A stretch of 22,584 nt of DNA from an uncultured Anaerotignum sp. (GCF_905212195.1 NZ_CAJMDQ010000039.1:1-22584); one strand, 5' to 3'; shown: positions 13,205 to 21,554, numbered from the stretch's first letter. Made by a program: numbers and translations. Notes: a model not told the origin generated them from the sequence alone.

Positions 13205-13708
13205 TTAACCCAAGAGTTCTTCTACAGTAATGCCACGCAGTTTAGCTACTGCTTCAGGTGTTGTCGCTCTGGACAAACCTTCGATTGTAGCGCTTACTAC
13301 GTTACGTTTGTTGTTGGAACCCAGGGATTTTGTTCTGATGTTGCGGATACCTGCCAATTCCAATACGGCACGAGCAGGGCCACCAGCGATGATACCGGTA
13401 CCTTCTGCAGCAGGCATCAGCAGAACGCTTGCGCTGCCGTATGTGCCTGTAACGCCGTGGAAGATGCTGTCTACATCATTTCTGTTTACTTCGATGATGT
13501 TTTTCATAGCGTCTTCTTTCCCTTTGCGGATAGCATCGGGGATTTCAGCAGCTTTACCAACGCCGCAGCCTACGTGACCGTTGCCGTCGCCAACAACAAC
13601 CAGTGCGGAGAATCTCATGGTACGACCGCCTTTAACAACTTTTGTTACGCGGTTGATGGTAACTACTTTATCTTTCAGATCTAAAGTGCTTGGATCGATT
13701 CTTTTCAA
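13205..13708 (-). CDS. rpsE: 30S ribosomal protein S5 (uS5)
   Basis: Protein of the decoding-fidelity region and mRNA entry channel. The 167-residue product has the double-stranded RNA-binding fold at about 10-75 (VVTINRVTKVVKGGRTMRFS, GDGNGHVGCGVGKA) and a C-terminal domain with GPARAVLELAGIRNIRTKSLGS. The start is TTG at 13708 with AGGAGG 8 nt upstream, giving the usual N-terminus with a short leader before LKDKVV. It lies 18 nt after rplR. Confidence 0.97.
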   Translation of the reverse strand: MKRIDPSTLDLKDKVVTINRVTKVVKGGRTMRFSALVVVGDGNGHVGCGVGKAAEIPDAIRKGKEDAMKNIIEVNRNDVDSIFHGVTGTYGSASVLLMPAAEGTGIIAGGPARAVLELAGIRNIRTKSLGSNNKRNVVSATIEGLSRATTPEAVAKLRGITVEELLG

Positions 13709-13726
13709 CTTGCTTTCCTCCTTGCC

Positions 13727-14095
13727 TTAGAATGTCAAACCGGCTTCTCTTGCTGCTTCCGCCAGGGCTTTGATTTTGCCGTGGTAAATGAAACCGCCAC
13801 GGTCGAATACAACTTCTGTGATACCTTTTTCTACTGCTTTTTTAGCGATAGCTTCGCCAACAGCTGCTGCAGCTGCTACAGTATCAGTATGTTCCAGTGT
13901 GCTAGCGATTTCAGATTCCATTGTGGAAGCTGCTACCAGTGTATGATGTGCAACGTCGTCGATGATCTGTGCATACATGTGTTTGTTAGATCTGAACACT
14001 GCCAGTCTGGGTCTCATTGCTGTACCCTTCACATGGTTGCGGATTCTGTAATGTCTTTTCTTACGAGCCGCTGCACGAGATGGCTTGTTAATCAT
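13727..14095 (-). CDS. rplR: 50S ribosomal protein L18 (uL18)
   Basis: 5S rRNA-binding protein. The 122-residue product starts MINKPSRAAARKKRHYRIRN and contains RPRLAVFRSNKHMYAQIIDD (about 29-48) and the C-terminal FDRGGFIYHGKIKALAEAAR. The ATG at 14095 follows GGAGTG. The gap of 69 nt to rplF is longer than most in this operon; nothing convincing is visible in it. Confidence 0.97.
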   Translation of the reverse strand: MINKPSRAAARKKRHYRIRNHVKGTAMRPRLAVFRSNKHMYAQIIDDVAHHTLVAASTMESEIASTLEHTDTVAAAAAVGEAIAKKAVEKGITEVVFDRGGFIYHGKIKALAEAAREAGLTF

Positions 14096-14164
14096 AGTAT
14101 TTTCACTCCGTTTCTTTCAAATCAGTCACTTTCCGATATAAACAATCACGCTGCGTGCGTCAGA

Positions 14165-14707
14165 TTATTTCTTACCGGTCTTACCAACTTTACGTCTAAT
14201 ATATTCGTCAGAGTATTTAATACCTTTGCCTTTATAGGGTTCGGGGGGACGTTTTGTTCTGATTTCAGCAGCAAACTGTCCAACTTTTTCTTTATCAATA
14301 CCCTTAACAATGATTTTGTTTGTGCCTTCTACGATGGATTCGATACCTTCGGGATCTTCCATTTCTACAGGGTGAGAATAACCCAGTGTCAGGGTCAGTT
14401 TCTTACCGGATTTTGCAGCTCTGTAACCAACACCGTTGATTTCCAGTGTTTTTTCATAACCCTGAGTAACACCAACGATCATGTTGAAGATCAGAGTTCT
14501 TGTCAGGCCGTGTAATGCTTTATTTCTTTTCAGGTCGTTGGGTCTTGTTACCACAATCTGACCATCTTCCATTGCGATATGCATGTCTGCGGATAATTTT
14601 CTTTCCAGTGTGCCTTTGGGGCCTTTCACTGTCAGCAGGTTATCTTCACCGATTTTAACTTCAACACCGGCAGGTACTGCTACGGGCAATTTACCGATTC
14701 TAGACAT
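14165..14707 (-). CDS. rplF: 50S ribosomal protein L6 (uL6)
   Basis: Protein near the factor-binding centre of the 50S subunit. The 180-residue product begins MSRIGKLPVAVPAGVEV and ends with RRKVGKTGKK. The two tandem L6 repeats are visible, with GYRAAKSGKKLTLTLGYSHP between and RTKRPPEPYKGKGIKYSDE near the end. The ATG at 14707 has AGGAGG 8 nt upstream; a GTG three codons earlier lies in that site. Confidence 0.97.
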   Translation of the reverse strand: MSRIGKLPVAVPAGVEVKIGEDNLLTVKGPKGTLERKLSADMHIAMEDGQIVVTRPNDLKRNKALHGLTRTLIFNMIVGVTQGYEKTLEINGVGYRAAKSGKKLTLTLGYSHPVEMEDPEGIESIVEGTNKIIVKGIDKEKVGQFAAEIRTKRPPEPYKGKGIKYSDEYIRRKVGKTGKK

Positions 14708-14739
14708 GGTCTGCACCTCCTAATACTTGTCGATTTATA

Positions 14740-15141
14740 TTACCAAACGAAAGCAACAACTTCGCCGCCAACGCCTGCTTTTCTTGCTTCTTTATCTGTC
14801 ATCAAGCCGTGGCTTGTGGAAATGATGGCAATTCCCAGACCGCCCAGAACTTTAGGCAGTTCGTCTTTGCCTGCGAAAACTCTCAGGCCGGGTTTGGAAA
14901 TTCTTTTCAGGCCTGTGATAACTTTTTCATTTTTATCTGCACCATATTTCAGGCTGATACGCAGTGTGGATTTGATACCATCTTCGATTACTTCGTAACC
15001 TTTTACGTAACCTTCTTTAGTTAAAATGTCCGCAATTGCTTTCTTCATCTTGGAAGAAGGAACATCTACTGTATCGTGTTTCGCAATATTACCGTTTCTG
15101 ATTCTAGTGAGCATATCTGCGATAGGGTCGCTCATGGACAT
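14740..15141 (-). CDS. rpsH: 30S ribosomal protein S8 (uS8)
   Basis: Binds 16S rRNA helix 21; in E. coli its homologue represses the spc operon. The 133-residue product has SDPIADMLTRIRNGN near the N-terminus and the C-terminal IISTSHGLMTDKEAR and GGEVVAFVW. The ATG at 15141 is preceded by GAAAGGAGG with 8 nt spacing; a TTG two codons upstream is too close to the site. Confidence 0.97.
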   Translation of the reverse strand: MSMSDPIADMLTRIRNGNIAKHDTVDVPSSKMKKAIADILTKEGYVKGYEVIEDGIKSTLRISLKYGADKNEKVITGLKRISKPGLRVFAGKDELPKVLGGLGIAIISTSHGLMTDKEARKAGVGGEVVAFVW

Positions 15142-15162
15142 TGTCAATTCCTCCTTTCGTTA

Positions 15163-15348
15163 TTACCAGCTTGCTTTCTTTACGCCGGGAATCTGACCTT
15201 TGTATGCCAGTTCACGGAAGCAAATACGGCAAATTCCATATTTTTTCAGTACAGAGTGAGGTCTGCCGCACACTCTGCAACGTGTGTAAGCTCTTGTAGA
15301 GAATTTAGGTTTTCTCTGCTGCTTTACAACCATAGATGTTTTAGCCAT
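15163..15348 (-). CDS. rpsN: 30S ribosomal protein S14, zinc-binding type Z (uS14)
   Basis: The short 61-residue form of S14. Two CxxC pairs (Cys24/Cys27 and Cys40/Cys43, in YTRCRVCGRP and GICRICFREL) form the zinc ribbon; the protein ends GVKKASW. The ATG at 15348 follows GGGAGGG. It lies between rplE and rpsH as in other Bacillota. No zinc-independent paralogue is in the window. Confidence 0.97.
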   Translation of the reverse strand: MAKTSMVVKQQRKPKFSTRAYTRCRVCGRPHSVLKKYGICRICFRELAYKGQIPGVKKASW

Positions 15349-15365
15349 TTTTGTCCCTCCCTTGA

Positions 15366-15905
15366 TTATTTTGCGAATGGCATACCGAACAATCTCAGTA
15401 ATTCTCTTGCTTCTTCGTCTGTTTTCGCTGTTGTTACGAAAACGATATCCATACCTCTGATTTTGTCTACTTTATCGTATTCGATTTCAGGGAAGATCAG
15501 CTGTTCTTTGATACCCATTGTGTAGTTACCTCTGCCGTCAAAGCTGTTAGCTTTCACACCACGGAAGTCACGTACACGAGGCAGCGCAATGTTGATCAGT
15601 CTGTCAGCGAATTCGTACATTCTGTCGCCTCTCAGTGTAACTTTGCAACCGATGTTCATGCCTTCACGCAGTTTGAAGTTTGCAACGGATTTTTTTGCTT
15701 TTGTTACCAGAGGTTTCTGACCGGAAATGGTAGCCATATCCTTTACAGCGCCGTCCAGAACTTTCGCATTTTCTTTTGCTTCGCCTACGCCCATGTTGAT
15801 GATGATTTTTTCAATCTTGGGTACAGCCAGCTTGTTTGTATATGAAAACTTTTTAGTCATTTCAGGGATAATTTCTGTGTTATAGAAATCTCTTAATCTG
15901 CTCAT
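15366..15905 (-). CDS. rplE: 50S ribosomal protein L5 (uL5)
   Basis: 5S rRNA-binding protein that bridges to S13. The 179-residue product starts MSRLRDFYNTEIIPEMTKKF, contains PKIEKIIINMGVGEAKEN and FRGVKANSFDGRGNYTMGI, and ends RLFGMPFAK. The ATG at 15905 follows GAAAGGAGG, an extended match to the 16S 3' end. Confidence 0.98.
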   Translation of the reverse strand: MSRLRDFYNTEIIPEMTKKFSYTNKLAVPKIEKIIINMGVGEAKENAKVLDGAVKDMATISGQKPLVTKAKKSVANFKLREGMNIGCKVTLRGDRMYEFADRLINIALPRVRDFRGVKANSFDGRGNYTMGIKEQLIFPEIEYDKVDKIRGMDIVFVTTAKTDEEARELLRLFGMPFAK

Positions 15906-15927
15906 TGTTTACCTCCTTTCACAGGGA

Positions 15928-16239
15928 TTAGTCGATAACTTCGCCTGTTTTTTTCGCTACTCTTACTTTTTTACCGTCTTTGATCATTGCACCCAGGCGT
16001 GTTGCTTTGCCGTTGTGCAGGTACATTACGTTGGAAGCGTGGATGGAACCTTCTTTTTTCACGATGCCGCCCTGCTGATTCTGCATGGAGGGTTTTGTGT
16101 GTTTGGAAATCATGTTTACGCCTTCAACGATGACACGGTTGTTTTTTCTATCTACATGAAGGATCTTGCCTTCTTTGCCTTTGTCTTTACCAGCGATGAC
16201 AACAACTTTGTCACCTGTTTTCAATTTCATGTTAGCCAC
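15928..16239 (-). CDS. rplX: 50S ribosomal protein L24 (uL24)
   Basis: Assembly initiator of the 50S subunit. The 103-residue product has a KOW motif near the N-terminus (GDKVVVIAGKDKGKEGKI, about 9-26) and MISKHTKPS in the middle. The GTG at 16239 is chosen because AGGAGG lies 8 nt upstream; the ATG three codons later would be 17 nt from it. Confidence 0.96.
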   Translation of the reverse strand: MANMKLKTGDKVVVIAGKDKGKEGKILHVDRKNNRVIVEGVNMISKHTKPSMQNQQGGIVKKEGSIHASNVMYLHNGKATRLGAMIKDGKKVRVAKKTGEVID

Positions 16240-16252
16240 CTAGCACACCTCC

Positions 16253-16621
16253 TTATAATACTTCCGGTGCCAGAGAAAGAATTTTCATGAACTGTTTCTC
16301 TCTCAGCTCTCTTGCAACGGGCCCGAAGATACGAGTACCTCTGGGGTTTTTGTCATCTTTGATGATAACTGCTGCGTTTTCGTCGAATCTGATATAGCTG
16401 CCGTCTGCTCTGCCTACGGGATGAACGGTTCTAACGACTACTGCTTTTACAACGTCGCCTTTTTTAACAACACCGCCGGGTGTTGCGTCTTTAACTGCAG
16501 CTACGATAATATCGCCAACTCCTGCATATCTTCTGGTGGAACCACCCAGTACTCTGATGCAAAGGAGTTCTTTTGCTCCTGAATTGTCTGCTACTTTCAA
16601 TCTGGTTTCTTGCTGAACCAT
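16253..16621 (-). CDS. rplN: 50S ribosomal protein L14 (uL14)
   Basis: Subunit-interface protein that helps form bridge B8. The 122-residue product starts MVQQETRLKVADNSGAKELL, contains VRTVHPVGRADGSYIRFDEN and GTRIFGPVARELR, and ends ILSLAPEVL, all typical. The ATG at 16621 follows GAGGAGG. It begins 23 nt after rpsQ. Confidence 0.98.
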   Translation of the reverse strand: MVQQETRLKVADNSGAKELLCIRVLGGSTRRYAGVGDIIVAAVKDATPGGVVKKGDVVKAVVVRTVHPVGRADGSYIRFDENAAVIIKDDKNPRGTRIFGPVARELREKQFMKILSLAPEVL

Positions 16622-16644
16622 CTAAATTCCTCCTCTCTGCAGGA

Positions 16645-16902
16645 TTATTTTGCTTTTTCGATGATGCTTACAAGTCTCCATCTCTTGTCTTTGGACAGAG
16701 GTCTTGTTTCCATAACCTTTACACGGTCGCCGATACCGCATTCGTTGTTTTCGTCATGGGCTTTCAGCTTGTAAGTTCTGTTTACGATCTTACCATACAA
16801 AGGGTGTTTTACTTTATCTTCTACAGCAACTACGATTGTTTTGTCCATCTTGTCGCTGACTACTCTACCGATTCTGGTTTTACGAAGATTTCTTTCTTCC
16901 AC
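16645..16902 (-). CDS. rpsQ: 30S ribosomal protein S17 (uS17)
   Basis: Early 16S-binding OB-fold protein. The 85-residue product starts MEERNLRKTRIGRVVSDKMD and contains KTIVVAVEDKVKHPLYGKIV and GDRVKVMETRPLSKDKRWRL. The GTG at 16902 has GAAAGGAGG 8 nt upstream and no ATG alternative fits the family N-terminus. It lies 32 nt after rpmC. Confidence 0.97.
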   Translation of the reverse strand: MEERNLRKTRIGRVVSDKMDKTIVVAVEDKVKHPLYGKIVNRTYKLKAHDENNECGIGDRVKVMETRPLSKDKRWRLVSIIEKAK

Positions 16903-16934
16903 GTTGTGTGCCTCCTTTCGCTAAACCGTGTTTA

Positions 16935-17144
16935 TTATTTTACTTCTCTTGCTTTCTGTGTCATTACTGTCTGGATTCTTGCGATGTTCTTACGAACTTC
17001 CTTGATTCTTGCTGTGTTATCCAACTGATTTGTTGCGTTCTGGAATCTCAGGTTGAACAGTTCTTTTTTAGCGGAAACAAGGTCCTTCTGTAATTCATCA
17101 GCAGTTTTACCCATCAATTCACTTACATAACCTTTTGTTTTCAC
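16935..17144 (-). CDS. rpmC: 50S ribosomal protein L29 (uL29)
   Basis: Exit-tunnel rim protein with two long helices. The 69-residue product contains ELQKDLVSAKKELFNLRFQN (about 17-36) and ARIKEVRKNIARIQTV (about 45-60). The start is GTG at 17144, overlapping the rplP TGA as GTGA, so translation is probably coupled; the ribosome site GCAGGTG is weaker than elsewhere in the operon. Confidence 0.96.
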   Translation of the reverse strand: MKTKGYVSELMGKTADELQKDLVSAKKELFNLRFQNATNQLDNTARIKEVRKNIARIQTVMTQKAREVK

Positions 17145-17578
17145 TGATGATCACCTGCCATTTCTGCTGCTTCTGCCTTGGAAACGATTTTGCACTTGAT
17201 GGGCAGTTTGTGGATTGCCAGTCTCAGTGCTTCTCTTGCTGTTTCTTCTGCAACGCCGCCGATTTCAAACATAACTCTGCCGGGTTTTACTACTGCTACC
17301 CAATATTCGGGAGCGCCTTTACCGGAACCCATACGAGTACCGATAGGTTTTGCGGAAACGGGTTTGTCAGGGAAAATTTTGATCCAAACGTCACCGCCAC
17401 GTTTAATATGTCTTGTCATCGCAACACGAGCTGCTTCGATCTGATTGGATGTGATCCATGTGGGTTCCATAGCCATGATACCGAAGTCGCCGTAAGTAAC
17501 TTTGTTACCTCTGTAAGCGCGGCCTTTCATAGAACCTCTCTGCTGTTTACGATGTTTTACTCTTTTAGGCATTAACAT
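17141..17578 (-). CDS. rplP: 50S ribosomal protein L16 (uL16)
   Basis: Protein near the A-site tRNA elbow. The 145-residue product starts MLMPKRVKHRKQQRGSMKGR and contains GDVWIKIFPDKPVSAKPIGT and GKGAPEYWVAVVKPGRVMFE. The ATG at 17578 begins 2 nt after the rpsC stop; its GGAGG lies inside the rpsC end, so the two are coupled. Confidence 0.98.
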   Translation of the reverse strand: MLMPKRVKHRKQQRGSMKGRAYRGNKVTYGDFGIMAMEPTWITSNQIEAARVAMTRHIKRGGDVWIKIFPDKPVSAKPIGTRMGSGKGAPEYWVAVVKPGRVMFEIGGVAEETAREALRLAIHKLPIKCKIVSKAEAAEMAGDHQ

Positions 17579-17580
17579 AA

Positions 17581-18240
17581 TTACTTAGCGCCTCCTTCCT
17601 TTTTCGCTGCTTTTACAGGAAGTACCTCACCTTTGTAAATCCAAACCTTTACGCCCAGTTTGCCGTATGTTGTATCAGCTTCTGCGAAGCCGTAGTCGAT
17701 GTCTGCGCGCAGTGTCTGCAGGGGGATGGTACCGTCATGGTAGCTTTCAGTACGAGCAATATCAGCGCCGCCCAGACGACCGCTTACTGCTGTTTTGATA
17801 CCTTTTGCACCGAATTTCATTGTTCTGCCCATTGCCTGTTTCATTGCACGACGGAATGTTACACGGTTTTCCAGATCCAGTGCGATTCTTTCAGCAACCA
17901 GCTGAGCGTCTGTTTCGGGTCTTTTGATTTCTTCAATGTTCACAGCAACCTTCTGGCTTGTCATTTTCTGGATTTCGCCTTTCAGTTCTTCGATTGCCTG
18001 ACCATTTTTACCGATTACGATACCGGGTTTTGCTGTATATACGCTAATCTTTACGCGGCCAGCTGTTCTTTCGATAGCGATTTTGGAAACGCCTGCTGCG
18101 TAGAGTTTCTTTTTGATGAATTTTCTGATTTTAACGTCTTCTACCAGGTAATCAGCAAAGTCTTTTTCAGCATACCATTTGGTATCCCAGTCTTTGATGA
18201 TACCGACTCTTAATCCATGTGGATTTACTTTCTGTCCCAT
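17581..18240 (-). CDS. rpsC: 30S ribosomal protein S3 (uS3)
   Basis: mRNA entry-site protein. The 219-residue product starts MGQKVNPHGLRVGIIKDWDT. A KH RNA-binding domain covers about 40-110, with the GxxG loop GKNG at 77-80; the C-terminal domain carries AKGIKTAVSGRLGGADIART and YGKLGVKVWIYKGEV. The ATG at 18240 follows AAGGAGG. Confidence 0.98.
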   Translation of the reverse strand: MGQKVNPHGLRVGIIKDWDTKWYAEKDFADYLVEDVKIRKFIKKKLYAAGVSKIAIERTAGRVKISVYTAKPGIVIGKNGQAIEELKGEIQKMTSQKVAVNIEEIKRPETDAQLVAERIALDLENRVTFRRAMKQAMGRTMKFGAKGIKTAVSGRLGGADIARTESYHDGTIPLQTLRADIDYGFAEADTTYGKLGVKVWIYKGEVLPVKAAKKEGGAK

Positions 18241-18251
18241 TGTGTACCTCC

Positions 18252-18641
18252 TTATCTCTCATTGAGAATGATGGAAATGTGGCAAGATCTTTTCAGAATG
18301 CGGTAAGCTCTGCCCTGTGCTCTGGGGCGGATTCTCTTCATTGTAGGACCCTGATCTGCACTTACCTCTTCTACATACAGTTTGCTCACGTCCATACCCA
18401 AGTTGTTTTCTGCGTTTGCCATTGCGGATTTCAGAACTTTCGCAATGATTTCAGAAGCATATCTTGGAGAATAATTCAACATCGCTGCTGCTGTTACAAC
18501 GTCTTTGCCTTTGATCTGATCCAGAACGATTTTTGCTTTTGTTGCAGGAATACCTACATATTTAGCAGTAGCGTGGGGTCTTTTTTCCTGTGTTGCAATG
18601 TTTCTTTCTTTCTTAATTTGGCTTCTATGACCTTTTGCCAT
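18252..18641 (-). CDS. rplV: 50S ribosomal protein L22 (uL22)
   Basis: Exit-tunnel protein. The 129-residue product starts MAKGHRSQIKKERN. The core domain includes ATAKYVGIPATKAKIVLDQI, and the long beta-hairpin ends in the invariant RIRPRAQGRAYRILKRSCHI; no change typical of macrolide resistance is apparent. The ATG at 18641 has GAAAGGAGG upstream; upstream in-frame codons precede that site. The N-terminus is about 15 residues longer than in compact L22 proteins. Confidence 0.97.
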   Translation of the reverse strand: MAKGHRSQIKKERNIATQEKRPHATAKYVGIPATKAKIVLDQIKGKDVVTAAAMLNYSPRYASEIIAKVLKSAMANAENNLGMDVSKLYVEEVSADQGPTMKRIRPRAQGRAYRILKRSCHISIILNER

Positions 18642-18670
18642 GAACGAAACCTCCTTTCGTTTCAAACTTA

Positions 18671-18955
18671 TTACCGAACTCTAGATTTCTTTTCTGCGTC
18701 TTTGCCGTGGCCTCTGTAAGTTCTTGTCAGAGCGAATTCGCCCAGTTTGTGGCCAACCATGTCTTCTGTGATATATACGGGAACATGTCTTCTGCCGTCA
18801 TAAACCGCGATTGTATGACCGATCATATCGGGGTAGATTGTAGAACGGCGAGACCATGTTTTGATTACGTTCTTTTCGCCTGCTGCGTTCATTGCGTCGA
18901 TTTTCTTCAGCAGATGATCGTCAGCGAAAGGTCCCTTTTTCAGTGATCTGCTCAT
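18671..18955 (-). CDS. rpsS: 30S ribosomal protein S19 (uS19)
   Basis: Head protein near the A site. The 94-residue product starts MSRSLKKGPFADDHLLKKID and contains IKTWSRRSTIYPDMIGHTIA and HKLGEFALTRTYRGHGKD. The ATG at 18955 follows AAGGAGG. It lies 53 nt after rplB. Confidence 0.98.
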   Translation of the reverse strand: MSRSLKKGPFADDHLLKKIDAMNAAGEKNVIKTWSRRSTIYPDMIGHTIAVYDGRRHVPVYITEDMVGHKLGEFALTRTYRGHGKDAEKKSRVR

Positions 18956-19008
18956 TATTTCATCCTCCTTGTTTCATGCTCTGTGCTCATGCGGCACATC
19001 GAAATTCA

Positions 19009-19839
19009 TTAGCCGTTTCTACGACGAATGATATATTTGTTGGAAGCTTTGTGTTTGTTTCTTGTTTTGTAGCCCATTGCAGGTTTGCCCCAAGGTGTCA
19101 TAGGAGATGGACGACCGATAGGTGCTCTACCTTCACCACCACCGTGAGGGTGATCGTTAGGGTTCATTACGGAACCTCTTACTGTAGGTCTGATACCCAT
19201 GTGACGTTTTCTACCTGCTTTACCGATGTGAACCAGTTCGTGGTCGATGTTACCAACCTGACCGATTGTTGCTCTGCATTCGATGGGCAGCAGTCTCATT
19301 TCGCCGGAGGGCAGTTTAACTGTTGCATATTTGCCTTCTTTTGCCATCAGCTGTGCAACGTTACCAGCGGAACGAACCAGCTGGCCGCCTTTGCCGGGTT
19401 TCATTTCGATATTGTGGATGTTAGCACCAACGGGGATCATGCTCATAGGCAGTGTGTTACCTACTTTAACTTCAGCTTCAGGGCCGTTCATTACGTGGTC
19501 GCCAACATGCAGACCAACGGGAGCCAGAATGTAGGATTTTGTACCGTCAGCGTAAACGATCAGAGCGATGTTTGCTGTTCTGTTAGGATCGTATTCGATT
19601 GCTTTTACTGTTGCAGGAATACCATCTTTGTTGCGTTTGAAGTCTACCAGTCTGTATTTGATCGCAGCGCCGCCGCCTTTGTGACGAACTGTGATTTTAC
19701 CCTGGTTATTTCTACCGGAGTTTTTCTTCAGGTGTACCACCAGAGATTTCTCGGGTGTGGATTTTGTGATTTCATCAAATGCGGACACTGTCATGTGTCT
19801 TCTGGACGGTGTATATGGCTTATATCTTTTAATTGCCAT
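19009..19839 (-). CDS. rplB: 50S ribosomal protein L2 (uL2)
   Basis: Primary 23S-binding protein needed for peptidyl-transferase assembly. The 276-residue product starts MAIKRYKPYTPSRRHMTVSA and contains GRNNQGKITVRHKGGG and the signature GGGEGRAPIGRPSPMTPWGK. The ATG at 19839 has GAAAGGAG upstream. The 74-nt gap before it holds a small GAAA-tetraloop hairpin (ACACG/CGTGT, 19875-19888). Confidence 0.98.
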   Translation of the reverse strand: MAIKRYKPYTPSRRHMTVSAFDEITKSTPEKSLVVHLKKNSGRNNQGKITVRHKGGGAAIKYRLVDFKRNKDGIPATVKAIEYDPNRTANIALIVYADGTKSYILAPVGLHVGDHVMNGPEAEVKVGNTLPMSMIPVGANIHNIEMKPGKGGQLVRSAGNVAQLMAKEGKYATVKLPSGEMRLLPIECRATIGQVGNIDHELVHIGKAGRKRHMGIRPTVRGSVMNPNDHPHGGGEGRAPIGRPSPMTPWGKPAMGYKTRNKHKASNKYIIRRRNG

Positions 19840-19913
19840 TTTTTCCACTCCTTTCGATAAGTGTTTATCTGTCTACACGTTTCCGTGTGTTTTTCGTTCA
19901 AGTGCCTTCCGGA

Positions 19914-20213
19914 TTACATACCCTGGAAGATTTCGATGTCTTTGCTGTCAGCAGCCAGTTTAACAACTGCTTTTTTGAATTTTTTTGTTTTGCCGAAGAT
20001 ATAACCTCTTCTTTTGGGTTTGCCGCTGTAGTTCATTGTGTTAACAGCTGCTACCTTCGCGCCTTCGAACATTTTTTCAACTGCTTCTTTAACCTGAGCT
20101 TTTGTAGCTTCGGGATGAACCAGGAAAGTATATTTTTTATCATCCAGAACAGCCATACTGTTTTCTGTGATAACGGGTCTCAAGATTACGTCATAATATT
20201 TCAGATCTGCCAT
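19914..20213 (-). CDS. rplW: 50S ribosomal protein L23 (uL23)
   Basis: Exit-tunnel rim protein that docks trigger factor and SRP. The 99-residue product starts MADLKYYDVILRPVITENSM and contains YTFLVHPEATKAQVKEAVEK and GKPKRRGYIFGKTKKFKKA. Its ATG overlaps the rplD TAA by one base (TAATG), which favours coupled translation. Confidence 0.98.
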   Translation of the reverse strand: MADLKYYDVILRPVITENSMAVLDDKKYTFLVHPEATKAQVKEAVEKMFEGAKVAAVNTMNYSGKPKRRGYIFGKTKKFKKAVVKLAADSKDIEIFQGM

Positions 20214-20833
20214 TATGCGTACACCTCCTCGATTTTCGCTACCGCGTCTTTTGTTACAACCAGTGTGTTGTATTTCAGCAGGTCGTAAACGTTGATTGTG
20301 CTTACGGAAGCTGTTTTTACATCAGGGATGTTTCTAGCGGACAGCATTACGTTTGTGTTTGTACCATCCATAACGATCAGCGCTTTGCCGCAGTTGATGT
20401 TAGCCAGTACTTTAGCCATATCTTTTGTCTTAACTTCTGCCAGGTTCAGTTCATCCAGAACGATGATTTTGCCTTCAGCAACTTTTGTAGACAGTGCGGA
20501 CTGCAGTGCCAGTCTTTTTACTTTTTTGTTCAGTTTGAAGGAGTAATCTCTCGGCTTGGGAGCGAATACTACGCCACCGCCAACCCACTGAGGGGAACGG
20601 ATGGAGCCGTGTCTTGCTCTACCTGTGCCTTTCTGTCTCCAAGGTTTTCTACCACCGCCACGTACTTCTGCACGTGTTTTTGTGCTCTGTGTGCCCTGTC
20701 TCTGGTTAGCCAGATACTGAACTACTGCCAGGTGCATCACATGTTCATTTGCTTCTATTCCGAAAATAGCGTCGTTCAGGTCGATGTTGCCTACCTGTTC
20801 GCCATTCATGTTCATTACTGCAACGTTTGCCAT
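20213..20833 (-). CDS. rplD: 50S ribosomal protein L4 (uL4)
   Basis: Tunnel-lining protein, and autoregulator of the S10 operon in E. coli. The 206-residue product has the extended loop AEVRGGGRKPWRQKGTGRAR (about 55-74) followed by HGSIRSPQWVGGG, then the globular domain ending KIEEVYA. The ATG at 20833 follows GAAAGGAGG. Its stop overlaps the rplW start. Confidence 0.98.
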   Translation of the reverse strand: MANVAVMNMNGEQVGNIDLNDAIFGIEANEHVMHLAVVQYLANQRQGTQSTKTRAEVRGGGRKPWRQKGTGRARHGSIRSPQWVGGGVVFAPKPRDYSFKLNKKVKRLALQSALSTKVAEGKIIVLDELNLAEVKTKDMAKVLANINCGKALIVMDGTNTNVMLSARNIPDVKTASVSTINVYDLLKYNTLVVTKDAVAKIEEVYA

Positions 20834-20860
20834 GTTAGTTTCCTCCTTTCGTAAAGTTTA

Positions 20861-21490
20861 TCAAGCCTTTACGCTGTCTTTGATTACCAGAACAGAACCT
20901 TTAGGGCCGGGAACTGCGCCTTTGATCAGCAGCAGGTTCTTTTCTGCATCAGCACGAACGATTTCAAGGTTCTGGATGGTTACTTTTACGCTACCCATGT
21001 GACCAGGCATTCTTTTACCTTTTTTAACACGGCTGGGTGTAGCGGAAGAACCCATGGAACCAACTACTCTGTGAGATTTGGAACCATGACCCATGGGACC
21101 TCTCTGTGCGTTATATCTCTTAATTGTGCTCTGGAAGCCTTTACCTTTGGAAACGCCGCTAGCGTCTACTTTGTCGCCTGCTGCGAATACGTCAGCTTTG
21201 ATTTCAGCACCAACTTCGTAAGCGCTTGTGTCTTCCAGTCTGAATTCTTTCAGGTATTTCTTAGCAGCTACGCCTGCTTTGTCGAAATGACCTTTTGCGG
21301 GTTTGTTTACTTTTTTTGCTTTTGCATCCTTGAAACCAACCTGGATTGCTTCATAGCCGTCGTTTTCCATTGTTTTCTTCTGGATTACAACGCAGGGGCC
21401 TGCTTCAAGAACGGTAACCGGTACCAGTGCACCGTTTTCTGTGAAAACCTGTGTCATACCGATTTTCTTAGCCATAATAGCCTTTTTCAT
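20861..21490 (-). CDS. rplC: 50S ribosomal protein L3 (uL3)
   Basis: Assembly-initiator protein reaching the peptidyl-transferase centre. The 209-residue product starts MKKAIMAKKIGMTQVFTENG and contains GKGFQSTIKRYNAQRGPMGH, GSKSHRVVGSMG and RMPGHMGSVKVTIQNLEIV. The ATG at 21490 follows AGGAGGTG. Upstream is a 171-nt gap with a hairpin, unlike the tight spacing of the rest. Confidence 0.98.
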   Translation of the reverse strand: MKKAIMAKKIGMTQVFTENGALVPVTVLEAGPCVVIQKKTMENDGYEAIQVGFKDAKAKKVNKPAKGHFDKAGVAAKKYLKEFRLEDTSAYEVGAEIKADVFAAGDKVDASGVSKGKGFQSTIKRYNAQRGPMGHGSKSHRVVGSMGSSATPSRVKKGKRMPGHMGSVKVTIQNLEIVRADAEKNLLLIKGAVPGPKGSVLVIKDSVKA

Positions 21491-21554
21491 GTAGTTGCAC
21501 CTCCTAAGTTTCTACAGCGGATTGCCCTCTTTCGAGAGTAATCATACTAGATTC

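Noticed and set aside
18892..19860. Plus-strand open frame of 322 codons opposite rplB/rpsS
   Set aside because: Antisense shadow of rplB and rpsS; Cys/Phe/Thr-rich with no recognisable motif and no initiation signal.
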